From positions 434,001 through 498,000 of the forward strand of contig NZ_JAKILB010000002.1 in assembly GCF_023283895.1 (NCBI RefSeq): a DNA stretch of 64,000 nucleotides. Direction: 5' to 3'. Every line of letters starts with the position of its first letter. Within the stretch, counting starts at the first letter, position 1. Made by a program: the position numbers and the translations under genes. The notes under the pieces are model-generated. The model was not told the DNA's origin. It ran no database searches and was given only the letters and a program-made list of their open reading frames with translations. This document shows, in pieces, positions 52,306 through 61,936 of the stretch. The stretch is from Shewanella pneumatophori. GTDB taxonomy: Bacteria > Pseudomonadota > Gammaproteobacteria > Enterobacterales > Shewanellaceae.

Positions 52306-54159
52306 ATGGGAACACAACCATCAAAAATCGCACTGCTAGTTAGCAGTCTTTTAAGCTTATCTGCATTTTCAGCAACAGCTGAAGAAGCGACAACCTCTGC
52401 TGCAAACGTTGACGAAACCATTACGGTTACCGGTTCGCGTTTTGATAGAACGGCGGATCAACAGCTAACCGTTATCAACACCATTGAACGTGAAGAAATT
52501 GCGCGTCTAAACCCTAAATCAGTTGCTGATGTATTAGAAACATTACCAGGTGTGAGCATTTCACGTAACGGCGGCGCTGGTCAGGCTACTTCAGTGAGTA
52601 TCCGTGGTAGTAACTCTAATCATGTTTTAGTGCTTATTGACGGTGTCAAAGTGGGCTCTGCGACTTTAGGTACCGTTAGCTTTAATACTTTATCGCCAGA
52701 GAATATTGAACGTATTGAAGTGCTAAAAGGACCACGTGCCTCTGTTTGGGGCAGCGATGCTATTGGTGGCGTGATTCAAGTTTTTACTCGCCAACTTAAA
52801 GGCGGTGAGTGGTTTGCTGGTGCTGAATATGGCAGCAATGATTACATTCGTGGCTCATTTGGTACTGGTATGGATCATGGTAACGGCAGCACTACGCTAA
52901 CGGTTAACCACGAACAGTCTGATGGCTATGATGTTTATAATGGCGCACCTGTTGAAAATGATGATGACGGCTATAAGCGTAATACTATTTCGCTAAAAGG
53001 CAGTCAGCAAATCAATCAAAACTGGCAAGCGCAGTGGAATGCTCAATACGATAAAGGCAACACTCAATACGATGATGTTTATGCCTCGGGATCTGCTGAC
53101 GAATCTGACTATGCCAACTACCTGTGGAATCTTGCGACTCAATACAGCAACGATAAATTCACTAGTAAATTGGCACTCAGCCAGTCACGTGACTATAACG
53201 AGAACTTTCGTGGTGACGACATCAATGTACCTGTTTCAGAATTTGAGACTAAGCGCGATCAAGTTAACTGGAGCAACCAATATTTAGCGGCAAATGAACT
53301 GACATTTACCGGTGGTATCGATTGGTCTAACGAAGCGGTTAAAGGTGATTACGCTCAAGATGAGCGTGATATTTTTGGTGCATATGTTTTAGTGCAAAAG
53401 CAGTGGAGCCAGTTATTAGCTGAGGCTGCTGTACGTTATGATGACGTTGAAAATATCGATAGCGAAGTGTCTTACAATGCTAGCCTTGCATATCAGTTCA
53501 ATGATCAATGGCGTTTAGCGGCATCAACAGGTACAGCGTTTAAAGCGCCTACTTTCAATGACTTATACTGGCCAGGATCTGGTAATCCTGATCTGATTTC
53601 AGAAACCGCTAAAAGTTATGATTTGACTCTGCATTATCAAGCTGACGATATTCGTGCTTACATTAGTGTATTTGAAAACAGCATCGATAACCTGATTGCT
53701 TGGGCGCCTACCGGTGAAAAAGATGATTTTGGTTGGGATATCTGGAAGCCTGCCAATATTAATGAAGCAAAAATTCAGGGTGTAGAATTTTCAGCTAGTT
53801 TTAGTGTGTTCAGCCTAGATCACCAAGTGGCTTATACTTTCCTTGATGCTGAAAACAAACAGACAGGCGAAGAGTTAATTGGCCGCAGTGAAAACGAGTT
53901 TAACTACCAGTTAAGTTATAACTGGGAGCAAATTGACGTGCTTGCTAACTACCATTATCAAGGCAAGCGTTACGCCGGTTACAGTGAGTATTTTGATGCG
54001 ACTCATCAAGTTGATTTGAGCATAGGTTATCAGTTAGATGATGCTTGGAGCCTACGTTTAAAAGCCAATAACTTATTTGATGAAGAGATTATCTCAGCGC
54101 AAAATTACTTTAGCCCTGGTAGAGAATTCTTCCTAAGTGTCAGTTACCAAGCCTTTTAA
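52306..54159 (+). CDS. btuB: TonB-dependent vitamin B12 receptor
   Basis: A 617-residue outer-membrane receptor. A signal peptide (LLVSSLLSLSAFSATAEEA) precedes the TonB box ETITVTGSRFD. The plug domain (VADVLETLPGVSISRNGG; IERIEVLKGPRASVWGSDAIGG) is followed by a 22-strand barrel ending RLKANNLFDEEI and FFLSVSYQAF. Size equals E. coli BtuB (614). The cobalamin riboswitch directly upstream makes B12 or a cobamide the likely ligand. AGGAG precedes the ATG at 52306. No btuCDF genes follow. Confidence 0.94.
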   Translation: MGTQPSKIALLVSSLLSLSAFSATAEEATTSAANVDETITVTGSRFDRTADQQLTVINTIEREEIARLNPKSVADVLETLPGVSISRNGGAGQATSVSIRGSNSNHVLVLIDGVKVGSATLGTVSFNTLSPENIERIEVLKGPRASVWGSDAIGGVIQVFTRQLKGGEWFAGAEYGSNDYIRGSFGTGMDHGNGSTTLTVNHEQSDGYDVYNGAPVENDDDGYKRNTISLKGSQQINQNWQAQWNAQYDKGNTQYDDVYASGSADESDYANYLWNLATQYSNDKFTSKLALSQSRDYNENFRGDDINVPVSEFETKRDQVNWSNQYLAANELTFTGGIDWSNEAVKGDYAQDERDIFGAYVLVQKQWSQLLAEAAVRYDDVENIDSEVSYNASLAYQFNDQWRLAASTGTAFKAPTFNDLYWPGSGNPDLISETAKSYDLTLHYQADDIRAYISVFENSIDNLIAWAPTGEKDDFGWDIWKPANINEAKIQGVEFSASFSVFSLDHQVAYTFLDAENKQTGEELIGRSENEFNYQLSYNWEQIDVLANYHYQGKRYAGYSEYFDATHQVDLSIGYQLDDAWSLRLKANNLFDEEIISAQNYFSPGREFFLSVSYQAF

Positions 54160-54184
54160 GGCTGAGTGCTCGTAAAATAGATTG

Positions 54185-54215
54185 AAAGCCAGACCTTGTG
54201 TCTGGCTTTTTTTAT
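54185..54215 (+). terminator. Terminator of btuB
   Basis: AAAGCCAGA / TCTGGCTTT stem with a 7-base loop and a T tract. Confidence 0.85.
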
Positions 54216-54255
54216 GTTATTTTTTGAGTAACTAGTATTAAAAAGGCTGTTTTTA

Positions 54256-54855
54256 ATGCGCAAACTATTAGGTCATTGGTTAATTTCGGCGTTGCTAGTG
54301 TTATTGACGGCGTGCTCTGAGCCGAGTATTCCGCCATTATCAGATAATGCACGGGTGTTAGCCTTTGGTGACAGCCTAACTTATGGTGTTGGCGCATCGA
54401 AAGGCCAAGACTATCCAAGCCAGTTAGCCAGACTGAGCGGCTTTGAAGTGATTAATGCTGGCGTATCGGGGGAAACTACCACTCAAGGTGCTGCGCGTTT
54501 AGAGGCTTTACTTAACGCACATTCTCCTGAGTTATTGATCTTACTGGAAGGTGGTAATGATTTTTTAAGGAATCATTCTGTACAGGCCACCAAAGCAAAT
54601 TTAGCCAGCATGATAGAAATGGCGCAATTACATCAAGTTCCGATTGTATTAGTCGCTGTACCGCAAAAAAGTCTGTTTTTGTCGCCCTCACCAATTTATG
54701 CCGAATTAGCAGACCAATATGAGCTAGTTTTGGTTGAAGATACATTAAGCAACCTATTAAAAACCTCTGCAATGAAATCAGATACCATACATTTAAATGA
54801 TCAAGGTTATTTAGCGCTGGCTAATGCTATTTTTCAAGCTGTAATTGATGGTTAG
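54256..54855 (+). CDS. GDSL/SGNH-family lipase-esterase lipoprotein (TesA-like)
   Basis: A 199-residue protein with a lipoprotein signal (LISALLVLLTACSEP, lipobox LTAC). It has the SGNH hydrolase blocks: VLAFGDSLTYGVGA (catalytic Ser), NAGVSGETT, LLEGGNDFLRN, and DTIHLNDQGYL (catalytic Asp-His). It hydrolyses acyl esters or thioesters at the envelope. TesA is similar in size but has a cleaved signal rather than a lipid anchor. It is alone after the btuB terminator; the next 260 bp hold nothing evident. Confidence 0.88.
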   Translation: MRKLLGHWLISALLVLLTACSEPSIPPLSDNARVLAFGDSLTYGVGASKGQDYPSQLARLSGFEVINAGVSGETTTQGAARLEALLNAHSPELLILLEGGNDFLRNHSVQATKANLASMIEMAQLHQVPIVLVAVPQKSLFLSPSPIYAELADQYELVLVEDTLSNLLKTSAMKSDTIHLNDQGYLALANAIFQAVIDG

Positions 54856-55115
54856 TGTTTTATAACAATCATTTACACTAAATTGGTTGAAGAAATTTTT
54901 ACTATTTAGCAAACTCAAAGCCGCAGGGTGAGAGCAACGCTTATATAGGAAAATACTGAATTAACCAGCTTTGAAAAATTTATACATAGAAAACAGTTAA
55001 AACTTACAAAGTTATTGGCTTTTATGGCTTGACCTATACAGGCAAATTATGGGTTAATTTACATAAAGTTTAATGTATATAATTATTAAAAATCTAATAG
55101 GGTTTAACGTTTCGC

Positions 55116-55844
55116 ATGACAGATCTTGAGCAGCAAGTATTTACTCAAGTACGTGCCATTATCAGCAATGAAGAGCAGGTAATTGGTCGTCGGGGGATCC
55201 TTATCCCATTGAAAAAAGCCATTATTGCGGATGGTGATATTCGCAATGTAATCGATATTGTTTCTTCAGATCCTGCTTTGTCGGCCCATCTGCTTTGGCG
55301 CAGCAATAGTGCTGACCATGCCGCACCAGAAGCATCTAAAAACCGCTCGCTTAAAGATGCATTAGTTCGTTTGGGACAAGTGAACATTTATCGCTACGCG
55401 TTTACTTTTTATCTGAAAGAGCGTTTAGATGAGCTGCAAGAACCTTACAAAAAGTTGGTTCAGGGCTATTGGGCTTTGACTGAGAATATCGCGATTGATG
55501 CTGTTGATCAGCTTCATCAACTTGAAGGGGTTAATATTAACCCTGATGAAGTGCAAACTTTGGCGCTATTTAGTGTATTTGGCGAGATCATTGCGCTAAC
55601 GGCATTTGCATACCTCAACTCAGCCTGCAGCGAGTATTACCCAATTGCGGCACTCAAGGCGGTGATTGAGGGGCAACAACAGACATTAACCCTTGAAGCA
55701 TTTGAGTCACTAGGCTTGGATGATGAGTTACAGACTGAGTTTTTGATTGCTCATAACTTACGCTCAACTCACAACGTTAACTCTCCGGGTTTAGTGTTAA
55801 AACGCGTACTTGCTAAAAGAGGCTTGTTACTTAAGCCAATATGA
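55116..55844 (+). CDS. HDOD-like domain signalling protein
   Basis: 242 residues, almost all helical. IVSSDPALSAHLLWRSNSA and NRSLKDALVRLGQVNIYRYAF match the opening of the HDOD domain, an HD-superfamily fold without metal ligands that usually acts as a protein-interaction module in bacterial signalling. No receiver or GGDEF domain is attached. I cannot name a partner. It is monocistronic, ending at a bidirectional terminator. The ATG at 55116 fits the HDOD start. Confidence 0.72.
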   Translation: MTDLEQQVFTQVRAIISNEEQVIGRRGILIPLKKAIIADGDIRNVIDIVSSDPALSAHLLWRSNSADHAAPEASKNRSLKDALVRLGQVNIYRYAFTFYLKERLDELQEPYKKLVQGYWALTENIAIDAVDQLHQLEGVNINPDEVQTLALFSVFGEIIALTAFAYLNSACSEYYPIAALKAVIEGQQQTLTLEAFESLGLDDELQTEFLIAHNLRSTHNVNSPGLVLKRVLAKRGLLLKPI

Positions 55845-55854
55845 GCGCCAGATT

Positions 55855-55882
55855 AAAAAGCCTGCATTTGCAGGCTTTTTTG
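55855..55882. terminator. Bidirectional terminator between the HDOD-like gene and metR
   Basis: AAAAAGCCTGC-ATTT-GCAGGCTTTTT hairpin. Confidence 0.9.
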
Positions 55883-55909
55883 TTTTTATTTGATTTTAGC
55901 TACTCAGTA

Positions 55910-56812
55910 TTAGTTTACTTTTTGCTTAGCCAAGCCTTCCTGCGCAACTAACTCTAACCAATGTTGAGCTAAACGAGCATTTGCGCTATTGCGACGATAT
56001 GCGCCAAATAACGGACGTTTCAAACCTTCAACGCCGAGCTTCAAGCTCTTTAAGCTAAGACCATGAGCCTCGCTAATAGACCAGCTTGGCAGTGCGGCAA
56101 TACCGTCTTTACAGGCGATGCGTTGCAGTAACATCATGGTTAAATCGCATTTAACTTGTGGGCCAGCTTTTACACCAGCAGGCTCTAAGAAATGACGATG
56201 AATATCTAAACGCTCAAGCGAAACAGGATAACTGAGTATGGGTAAGCCTGCTAACTGTTGCGGGGTAACAAACTCTTGCTCTGCAAGTGGATGATCGCTA
56301 GCAACAACTAATCTAACTTCAAAGTCGAATAAGTGCTGATAAGCAATAGCCTGACCTGGAACAGGATCAGAGGTTAGCACTACATCCAACTCACCTTGCT
56401 CTAATGCGTTGAGCGAATCAAACAGATGACGGCTAGATAGGTCGAGATCCGCTTGTGGATATTGCTGACGGAATTGTTCCATTACCGGCATTAGCCAACG
56501 AAAACAGCTATGGCACTCGATCCCCACACCTAGATGATTGTCGCCAACCTCTAAGCCTTTTTTTAGATCAAACTCAGTCTCAATCACCTTAGGCAAAATA
56601 TCTTCAGCTAGGTTAAGTAAGCGTGCACCTTCTTGGGTAAATGACAGTGGTTTACTCTTGCGCACAAAAATAGCGGAATTGATCCGAGTCTCTAACTCTT
56701 TAATTTGATGAGACAATGCCGACTGAGTGACGAAGCGTTTCTTAGCAGCCCCAGCGAGGCTGCCGCTTTCTTTTAGGGCAACTAAGGTACGTAAATGTCT
56801 AAGCTCTATCAT
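55910..56812 (-). CDS. metR: MetR-type LysR regulator of methionine genes
   Basis: 300 residues. MIELRHLRTLVALKESGSLA and QSALSHQIKELETR are the MetR-type winged helix. The effector domain has VGIECHSCFRWLMPVMEQFR, DLDLSSRHLFDSLNALEQGE and VVLTSDPVPG, the last two being strongly MetR-like. It activates methionine-synthesis genes with homocysteine as co-effector, by family. No metE gene is next door, so its targets are elsewhere. MetJ-like boxes lie 82 bp upstream, consistent with repression of metR by MetJ. Confidence 0.9.
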   Translation of the reverse strand: MIELRHLRTLVALKESGSLAGAAKKRFVTQSALSHQIKELETRINSAIFVRKSKPLSFTQEGARLLNLAEDILPKVIETEFDLKKGLEVGDNHLGVGIECHSCFRWLMPVMEQFRQQYPQADLDLSSRHLFDSLNALEQGELDVVLTSDPVPGQAIAYQHLFDFEVRLVVASDHPLAEQEFVTPQQLAGLPILSYPVSLERLDIHRHFLEPAGVKAGPQVKCDLTMMLLQRIACKDGIAALPSWSISEAHGLSLKSLKLGVEGLKRPLFGAYRRNSANARLAQHWLELVAQEGLAKQKVN

Positions 56813-57335
56813 TTTATCCTCATATGAAATCCGCTCATGTAGCGCTTGAATTCGTTTCGATTGCGAATCCTTAGGCTAACACAATAAACTTCCAGACGTC
56901 CAGACGCCCAGCGATCTGTTTTTGTTATATGTCATTCAGATGGGTGATAAGTCTGAATTTTACTCATCTTAACATCAAAAGATATACAATATGCAATTAT
57001 TTGTTCAGAGATTTATTCGTTTTAGTTATCTAGTAGAGCTAAAACTTGTGCTAGTAAAATACTGGCAAGCTGAAGTTGAGCAATCGCAACTCGCTGAAAT
57101 ATCCAAAGGGATATGTGAGGCACACTCACTCTGGCAGGCATAAATACAGCTAATAGCTTAAACCCCTCACTATCGTAGTTGTTGGTTTTTCAAGCGGTCA
57201 GATCAAAATATTGCTGAATGATGAACTATTTTTGTCAATGTCCGGTCTTATGTTGTGAACTGTATATTATTGGCTGAATTCGAATTGCAGCTAATAGCTA
57301 GGTTGTTGACTAGTAACATCAACAACCAAAGCCTT
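56813..57335. other. Intergenic region upstream of metR and a membrane protein gene
   Basis: 523 bp without a supported gene. It contains the MetJ-like boxes at 56886-56909. In-frame sequence from GTG 57255 could extend the next gene, but it lacks a ribosome binding site. Confidence 0.4.
56886..56909. promoter_or_regulatory. MetJ-type operator upstream of metR
   Basis: Three adjacent octamers AAACTTCC, AGACGTCC and AGACGCCC resemble the MetJ box AGACGTCT (about 5, 7 and 5-6 matches of 8). Confidence 0.55.
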
Positions 57336-57776
57336 ATGTGCTTTAGCGGAGTAACTATTTCTCATTTGAGCGTAAGTAAAGCAAAAACGAATTGGACTGT
57401 TATGGTGTTTTCCATAATGGTGCTTTTCTGCTTGGCGCAAAATAGTGGGGTGTTTAGCGCACTGCAACAAGTAAGTCTGCTTGCTAACGGACAGACCAAG
57501 GCGATAACTTACGACTCAGTAGACGCAGCTGCCACAGCCTCGTTAACTCAAAGTGGCGGTTCGGCTGCTAAGAGTAGTGAGTTTAAAAAGTGTGAGTTGT
57601 CTGAAAAATCGTTGCGGGTTTGCCTTGATGAACCGCCAATAATGCCACTATTGGTATTACTATTTATTTTCCCTCTTATTCCACTGGCATCTCGCCAACT
57701 ACAGCGTGCCCTCGATGTGCCTGTACTACCTAAGCCGCGGCGAATACACCTTTCCTTGTGTCGTTTTCAAGAATAA
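57336..57776 (+). CDS. Small membrane protein upstream of the scs operon, unknown function
   Basis: About 146 residues with one membrane segment near the start (TVMVFSIMVLFCLAQNSGVF) and another near the end (IMPLLVLLFIFPLIPLA). Two cysteines (KKCELSEKSLRVC) lie in the extracytoplasmic part, and a basic tail follows. I do not recognise the family. Position, 137 bp upstream of the scsB-like gene and co-directional, suggests a thiol or metal link. It could be a positional counterpart of ScsA, but I see no clear similarity. Start codon unresolved (GTG 57255, ATG 57336 or 57399). Confidence 0.55.
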   Translation: MCFSGVTISHLSVSKAKTNWTVMVFSIMVLFCLAQNSGVFSALQQVSLLANGQTKAITYDSVDAAATASLTQSGGSAAKSSEFKKCELSEKSLRVCLDEPPIMPLLVLLFIFPLIPLASRQLQRALDVPVLPKPRRIHLSLCRFQE

Positions 57777-57913
57777 ATCTAACTGTTATTTGCTAATACT
57801 TAGATTTGGCTAGTGTGCGAAACTAACACTTAGTTAGACTAACATTATGCCGTTATTGTCGTTTCAAGCCGTCAGTGATAAAGGCTTGATAAGCCGTGTT
57901 TACGGAGAATAAA

Positions 57914-59971
57914 TTGAAATTATTTACCCAGATTATTTTAGCGTGCCTGTTTGCATTCACAAGTTCAGTGTTTGCCCAATCAACAGGCTGGCTAGAGAAC
58001 CCAAATCATCCACCAGTTAAAGCCAAGTTCATGCTTACTGGTGAGTTAGATGAAGCAACCAATACCTTGCCTGGCGTGTTAGAGGTGCAACTCGATGGTG
58101 ACTGGAAAACCTATTGGCGTAGCCCTGGTGAGGGCGGTATTGCGCCTAGTATCGACTGGAGCGGCTCAACTAACCTTGACGAAGTTGACTGGCAATGGCC
58201 TGCACCAGAGCAGTTTTCATTACTTGGGCTACAAACGTTTGGTTACCACAATCAAGCGACATTCCCAATCTCAGTTAAAGTGGATGATGCCAATAAACCG
58301 ACCCGTTTACAGGGTAAGTTTACGCTGTCGTCTTGCACCAATGTGTGCGTATTAACAGACTATGAAATTAACCTCGATATTGATCCTGACACCATGACGG
58401 CCGATGTCGATGCGATGTTTGCCTACAATAAAGCGCAGTCGTTGGTTCCGCAAAAAAGCACGAATGCGAGCCTAGATATCGGCTGGGACGCAGCGGCTAA
58501 ACAGCTACAAATTGAGATGGATGATAATGGCTGGGTAATGCCTAAGTTCATTATCGATGGTGAGCCTGATACCACATTTAAGTTTGTGCGTTTTGAGCGT
58601 TTCGAAACAGAATCAGCGACTAATAAATTGCGCGCAGTGTTTGATGCGTCGAGCTGGTTAGGCGATCCAGAGTTGATTGGTAAATCCCTTAACCTTACCG
58701 TTATTGGTCATGATAAGTCGGCAGAGTATCGCGCCGAAGTTACACCAACCACAGTACAAGCTAGCTCTTCATCTTTACTACAGATCTTGCTGGTAGCGCT
58801 ACTTGGCGGCTTAATTCTTAACGTAATGCCATGTGTATTGCCTGTGCTGGGGATGAAACTTAGCTCGGTGATAGCAGCGCCAAACCTACAACAAAGCCAA
58901 ATTCGTAAACAGTTTATTGCCTCTGCCTTAGGGATTTTAGTTTCGTTTTGGATCTTAGCGGGCTTTATTCTGGTGCTTAAATTTACTGGCCAAGCGATAG
59001 GCTGGGGCGTGCAGTTCCAAAACCCTTGGTTTATTGGTTTTATGGCTGTGGTGACCTCAGTGTTTGCCATAAATATGCTGGGGGCATTTGAAATTAATTT
59101 GCCATCAAGCTTGCAAACTAAGCTGGCAACGACAGGCGGCAATGATCACAAAGGTCATTTTTTACAAGGCATGTTTGCTACCTTACTGGCGACTCCTTGT
59201 AGTGCGCCTTTCTTAGGCACTGCTGTTGCCTTTGCACTTGGTGCCGACGTATTGAGCCTATTTGTTATTTTTAGCGCACTGGCGTTAGGTATGGCACTGC
59301 CTTGGTTATTGGTGGCTGCATTTCCGCAAATAGCGAGTTACTTCCCGAAACCGGGTCGCTGGATGAACGTGGTCAAAATCGTGTTCTCAGGCTTGCTGTT
59401 ATTAACGAGCTTGTGGCTTATCAGCCTATTAGCCAATTTTGTTGCGAGTAGCTTATTGTGGGTGATTGCTGCTGTATTAACCCTTGGTTTTTTAATTGCC
59501 ATGGCCAAGGTGCACGGTAAATCCGCGGCGATTGCCAGTATTAGTATCGGTATTGCTGTTGTTGCTATTGCAGGGTTTGCAACTTCTGATAGATGGGCGC
59601 AGCCGTTGCCTACCGACCTTGATTGGCGACCACTTAATGAAGCCGAAATTGCTCAGCAAGTTGCCGCGGGTAAAACCGTATTTGTGGATGTAACTGCTGA
59701 CTGGTGTATTACCTGTAAAGCCAACAAGGTTGGGGTGATCTTGCAAGATCCGGTTTATAGCCAATTGAAAGCAGATGAGATGGTATTGATGGTTGGTGAT
59801 TGGACAAAACCATCGAAGCCGATTACCGACTATCTGCAAAGCCACAACCGTTTTGGGGTGCCATTTAATGTGGTCTACGGCCCGAACGCCCCCGATGGCA
59901 TAGAGCTGCCAGTGATCTTATCAAGCACAGATGTCATTAATGCGATTAATGCCGCGTCGGCTAAGTTCTAG
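57914..59971 (+). CDS. scsB: DsbD/ScsB-type membrane thiol-disulfide reductase
   Basis: A ~685-residue protein with three modules. A signal peptide (IILACLFAFTSSVFAQ) precedes a periplasmic N-terminal DsbD-like domain, larger than in E. coli DsbD. Eight membrane segments carry the two redox cysteines in NVMPCVLPVLGMKL (C307) and ATPCSAPFLGTAV (C429). A C-terminal thioredoxin domain has DWCITCKANKVG (C598, C601). It passes electrons from cytoplasmic thioredoxin to periplasmic partners, here probably the ScsC- and ScsD-like proteins encoded next. Start: TTG at 57914 has GGAG 6 bases upstream; GTG at 57896 is the alternative. Confidence 0.9.
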   Translation: MKLFTQIILACLFAFTSSVFAQSTGWLENPNHPPVKAKFMLTGELDEATNTLPGVLEVQLDGDWKTYWRSPGEGGIAPSIDWSGSTNLDEVDWQWPAPEQFSLLGLQTFGYHNQATFPISVKVDDANKPTRLQGKFTLSSCTNVCVLTDYEINLDIDPDTMTADVDAMFAYNKAQSLVPQKSTNASLDIGWDAAAKQLQIEMDDNGWVMPKFIIDGEPDTTFKFVRFERFETESATNKLRAVFDASSWLGDPELIGKSLNLTVIGHDKSAEYRAEVTPTTVQASSSSLLQILLVALLGGLILNVMPCVLPVLGMKLSSVIAAPNLQQSQIRKQFIASALGILVSFWILAGFILVLKFTGQAIGWGVQFQNPWFIGFMAVVTSVFAINMLGAFEINLPSSLQTKLATTGGNDHKGHFLQGMFATLLATPCSAPFLGTAVAFALGADVLSLFVIFSALALGMALPWLLVAAFPQIASYFPKPGRWMNVVKIVFSGLLLLTSLWLISLLANFVASSLLWVIAAVLTLGFLIAMAKVHGKSAAIASISIGIAVVAIAGFATSDRWAQPLPTDLDWRPLNEAEIAQQVAAGKTVFVDVTADWCITCKANKVGVILQDPVYSQLKADEMVLMVGDWTKPSKPITDYLQSHNRFGVPFNVVYGPNAPDGIELPVILSSTDVINAINAASAKF

Positions 59972-60063
59972 CGTCTACTTATATGGTTAATAAGCCCTTA
60001 TACGGCTTATACAGCGAATACTGCTAAGGCGATGAATACGATTTTGTCGCACATCTATCTATT

Positions 60064-60108
60064 GCAGCCCTGAGTTGATAACCGGGCTGCAGCGAGCCCA
60101 TTTTTTTT
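60064..60108 (+). promoter_or_regulatory. Mutually exclusive hairpins between scsB and scsC (possible attenuator)
   Basis: GCAGCCC (60064-60070) pairs with GGGCTGC (60084-60090). Alternatively GGGCT (60084-60088) pairs with AGCCC (60095-60099), directly before eight T, forming a terminator. The shared segment makes the two structures exclusive. Confidence 0.45.
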
Positions 60109-60139
60109 GAGTGGCATCAGCGACTCGAGTGAGACTTTT

Positions 60140-60976
60140 ATGAAAAATCAACTAAACAAAAATGAACTAACAAGTGCTAATTTTATCGGTTTTAGCAAGA
60201 AGACGGCTTTGACCTTTATCGGATTACTTAGCCTTACTGCAATAGGCTTTCTCGGTAGCCAGTTAGCCACAAGTCAGCTTGTTAGTGCTAGCGATTCGAG
60301 CCTGTCAGCAGCGCAGCAGCAAGAGGTTAAAGCGATAGTCAAAGAGCTGCTCGTTAATGATCCTGAGCTACTAAAAGAAGCGTTTATTGCCCTGCAAACT
60401 CGAGAGATGATGAAAGAGCAAGCTGGAATTGAGCAAATTATTTCAGCAAATCAGCAGGCGTTATTTGAAACGCCAACTGATCCATGGAAAGGTGCAGAAA
60501 ACGGCGAGATCACCATGGTATATTTTACTGACTTTAACTGCCCTTATTGCAAACAGTTAGAGCCTGAATTAGACAAGTTAATGGCAGAGTTTCCACAGCT
60601 TAAAATCATTATCAAAATGGTGCCACTACAAGGGCAAAGCGCAGTTGATGCGGTGGATTTCGCCCAAACTGTTTGGCTCAATGAGCCTGAGAAATATCTG
60701 AAAGTAAAAGATACCTTAATGTCTGCACCGCGCAGATTAGACAGCCAAGCGATTGCTAAAGTTGCGAGTATCACAGGCACCACGCAATGGTTAAACAATA
60801 CTGATAGCCGAGTTGCTGATGCGGTGTCAGCTAACTTGAACCTTATGCGTACTTTGCGAATTGGTGGCACGCCAAGCATGGTGATTGGCGACCAAATTGT
60901 TGCCGGACTTGTGCCATTTGAGCAGTTAAAGCAGCACGTTGAACTGGCATTGGAGGCGCAAAATGGCGATAAATGA
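60140..60976 (+). CDS. scsC: ScsC-type periplasmic DsbA-family thiol oxidoreductase
   Basis: A 278-residue protein. An N-terminal membrane/signal segment (TALTFIGLLSLTAIGFLGSQLA) is followed by a helical stretch (QQEVKAIVKELLVNDPELL), the oligomerisation-type N-terminus of ScsC/DsbG-like proteins. A DsbA-like thioredoxin fold follows with TDFNCPYCKQLE (C134, C137) and the cis-Pro loop RIGGTPSMVIG. It should isomerise or reduce disulfides and be kept reduced by the ScsB-like protein encoded upstream. The ATG at 60140 is chosen; an in-frame TTG at 60107 overlaps the T tract. It overlaps scsD by 14 bp. Confidence 0.88.
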   Translation: MKNQLNKNELTSANFIGFSKKTALTFIGLLSLTAIGFLGSQLATSQLVSASDSSLSAAQQQEVKAIVKELLVNDPELLKEAFIALQTREMMKEQAGIEQIISANQQALFETPTDPWKGAENGEITMVYFTDFNCPYCKQLEPELDKLMAEFPQLKIIIKMVPLQGQSAVDAVDFAQTVWLNEPEKYLKVKDTLMSAPRRLDSQAIAKVASITGTTQWLNNTDSRVADAVSANLNLMRTLRIGGTPSMVIGDQIVAGLVPFEQLKQHVELALEAQNGDK

Positions 60977-61511
60977 CCCTCTGCAGCAGACTGAAAGTAG
61001 TCAGCGGCAGTCTTTGGGTAAAAAGCTGTTTGCCTGGCTGAAACAGCTGTTATTTATGTTGGTGTTATTAACTGTGTTCTCTGCTGCGCTGGATATATGG
61101 CGCAGCCGCGATATGCCTAAAACTGACTTACCCAATATTCAAGCAACTACGCTGCAAGGCGAGGCAATAGATCTGTTGGCGATGAGCCATGAGCAACCTG
61201 TGCTGCTGTATTTTTGGGGCACTTGGTGTCCGGTTTGCAGCTTTGTGAGCCCGTCGGTAAATATCATGGCGGGTAGCTATCCGGTAGTGAGTGTGGCGAT
61301 GACATCAGGGCCTGATAAAAAAATGCAGCAATACTTGCAGCATAAGGGGTATGAGTTTGCAGTGGTGAACGACCCAAAAGGTGAAATTGCCCAGCAGTGG
61401 TCGATGCAAGTCACGCCGACTCTCATGGTGATTGAAGATGGTGAGCTTGCTTATTACACTAGCGGTTTTACAAGCTTGCCGGGGATCTGGTGGCGAATGC
61501 TATTTGCATAA
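60963..61511 (+). CDS. scsD: ScsD-type membrane-anchored thioredoxin
   Basis: A 182-residue protein. One membrane anchor (LKQLLFMLVLLTVFSAALDIW) precedes a TlpA/ScsD-like thioredoxin domain with FWGTWCPVCSFVSPS (C89, C92), the WAMQVTPT-type cis-Pro loop (WSMQVTPTLMVI) and a C-terminal helix. It belongs to the same redox relay as the ScsB and ScsC proteins. GGAGG lies 7 bases before the ATG at 60963, which overlaps the end of scsC, so translation is coupled. Confidence 0.9.
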   Translation: MAINDPLQQTESSQRQSLGKKLFAWLKQLLFMLVLLTVFSAALDIWRSRDMPKTDLPNIQATTLQGEAIDLLAMSHEQPVLLYFWGTWCPVCSFVSPSVNIMAGSYPVVSVAMTSGPDKKMQQYLQHKGYEFAVVNDPKGEIAQQWSMQVTPTLMVIEDGELAYYTSGFTSLPGIWWRMLFA

Positions 61512-61668
61512 TGTGATGATGGTTATCACTGCTATGGGCTTATCTTATTAAAGGCATAGAAACTAAAGAGCGTTAACTAGATTGCTAATAATTATGGCTT
61601 AAACCTGACTAAAACAGATGTTGTTCTATACTGATTAACATCAATACTTGCACACTGTTGGAGTCACT

Positions 61669-61881
61669 ATGAGTCATACCTATAAGATCATCGAACTAAC
61701 AGGATCGTCTCCAATTAGTTCTGATGAAGCGATAAAAAATGCGATTGCTGCGGCCAACGAGTCGTTAAAACATTTACGTTGGTTTCAAGTTGTTGAAACT
61801 CGAGGTCATCTAGAAGAAGGTATGGTGGCGCACTGGCAGGTAACAATTAAAGTCGGCTTCACCTTAGATCCCAAGGCGTAG
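61669..61881 (+). CDS. Dodecin (flavin-binding dodecamer)
   Basis: A 70-residue protein starting [15 protein letters not shown], with [34 protein letters not shown] and a final [10 protein letters not shown] strand, the dodecin fold of one helix on a three-stranded sheet. It assembles to dodecamers that bind flavins, by family. GGAG lies 5-6 bases before the ATG. It has its own terminator. Confidence 0.93.
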   Translation: MSHTYKIIELTGSSPISSDEAIKNAIAAANESLKHLRWFQVVETRGHLEEGMVAHWQVTIKVGFTLDPKA

Positions 61882-61906
61882 TAGCTATAATAAATAGCAT
61901 TAAACA

Positions 61907-61936
61907 AAATGGGCGCTAAGTTAGCGCCCATTTTTT
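61907..61936. terminator. Bidirectional terminator between dodecin and queG genes
   Basis: GGGCGC-TAAGTTA-GCGCCC core flanked by A and T runs. The queG stop lies immediately beyond its T tract. Confidence 0.88.
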
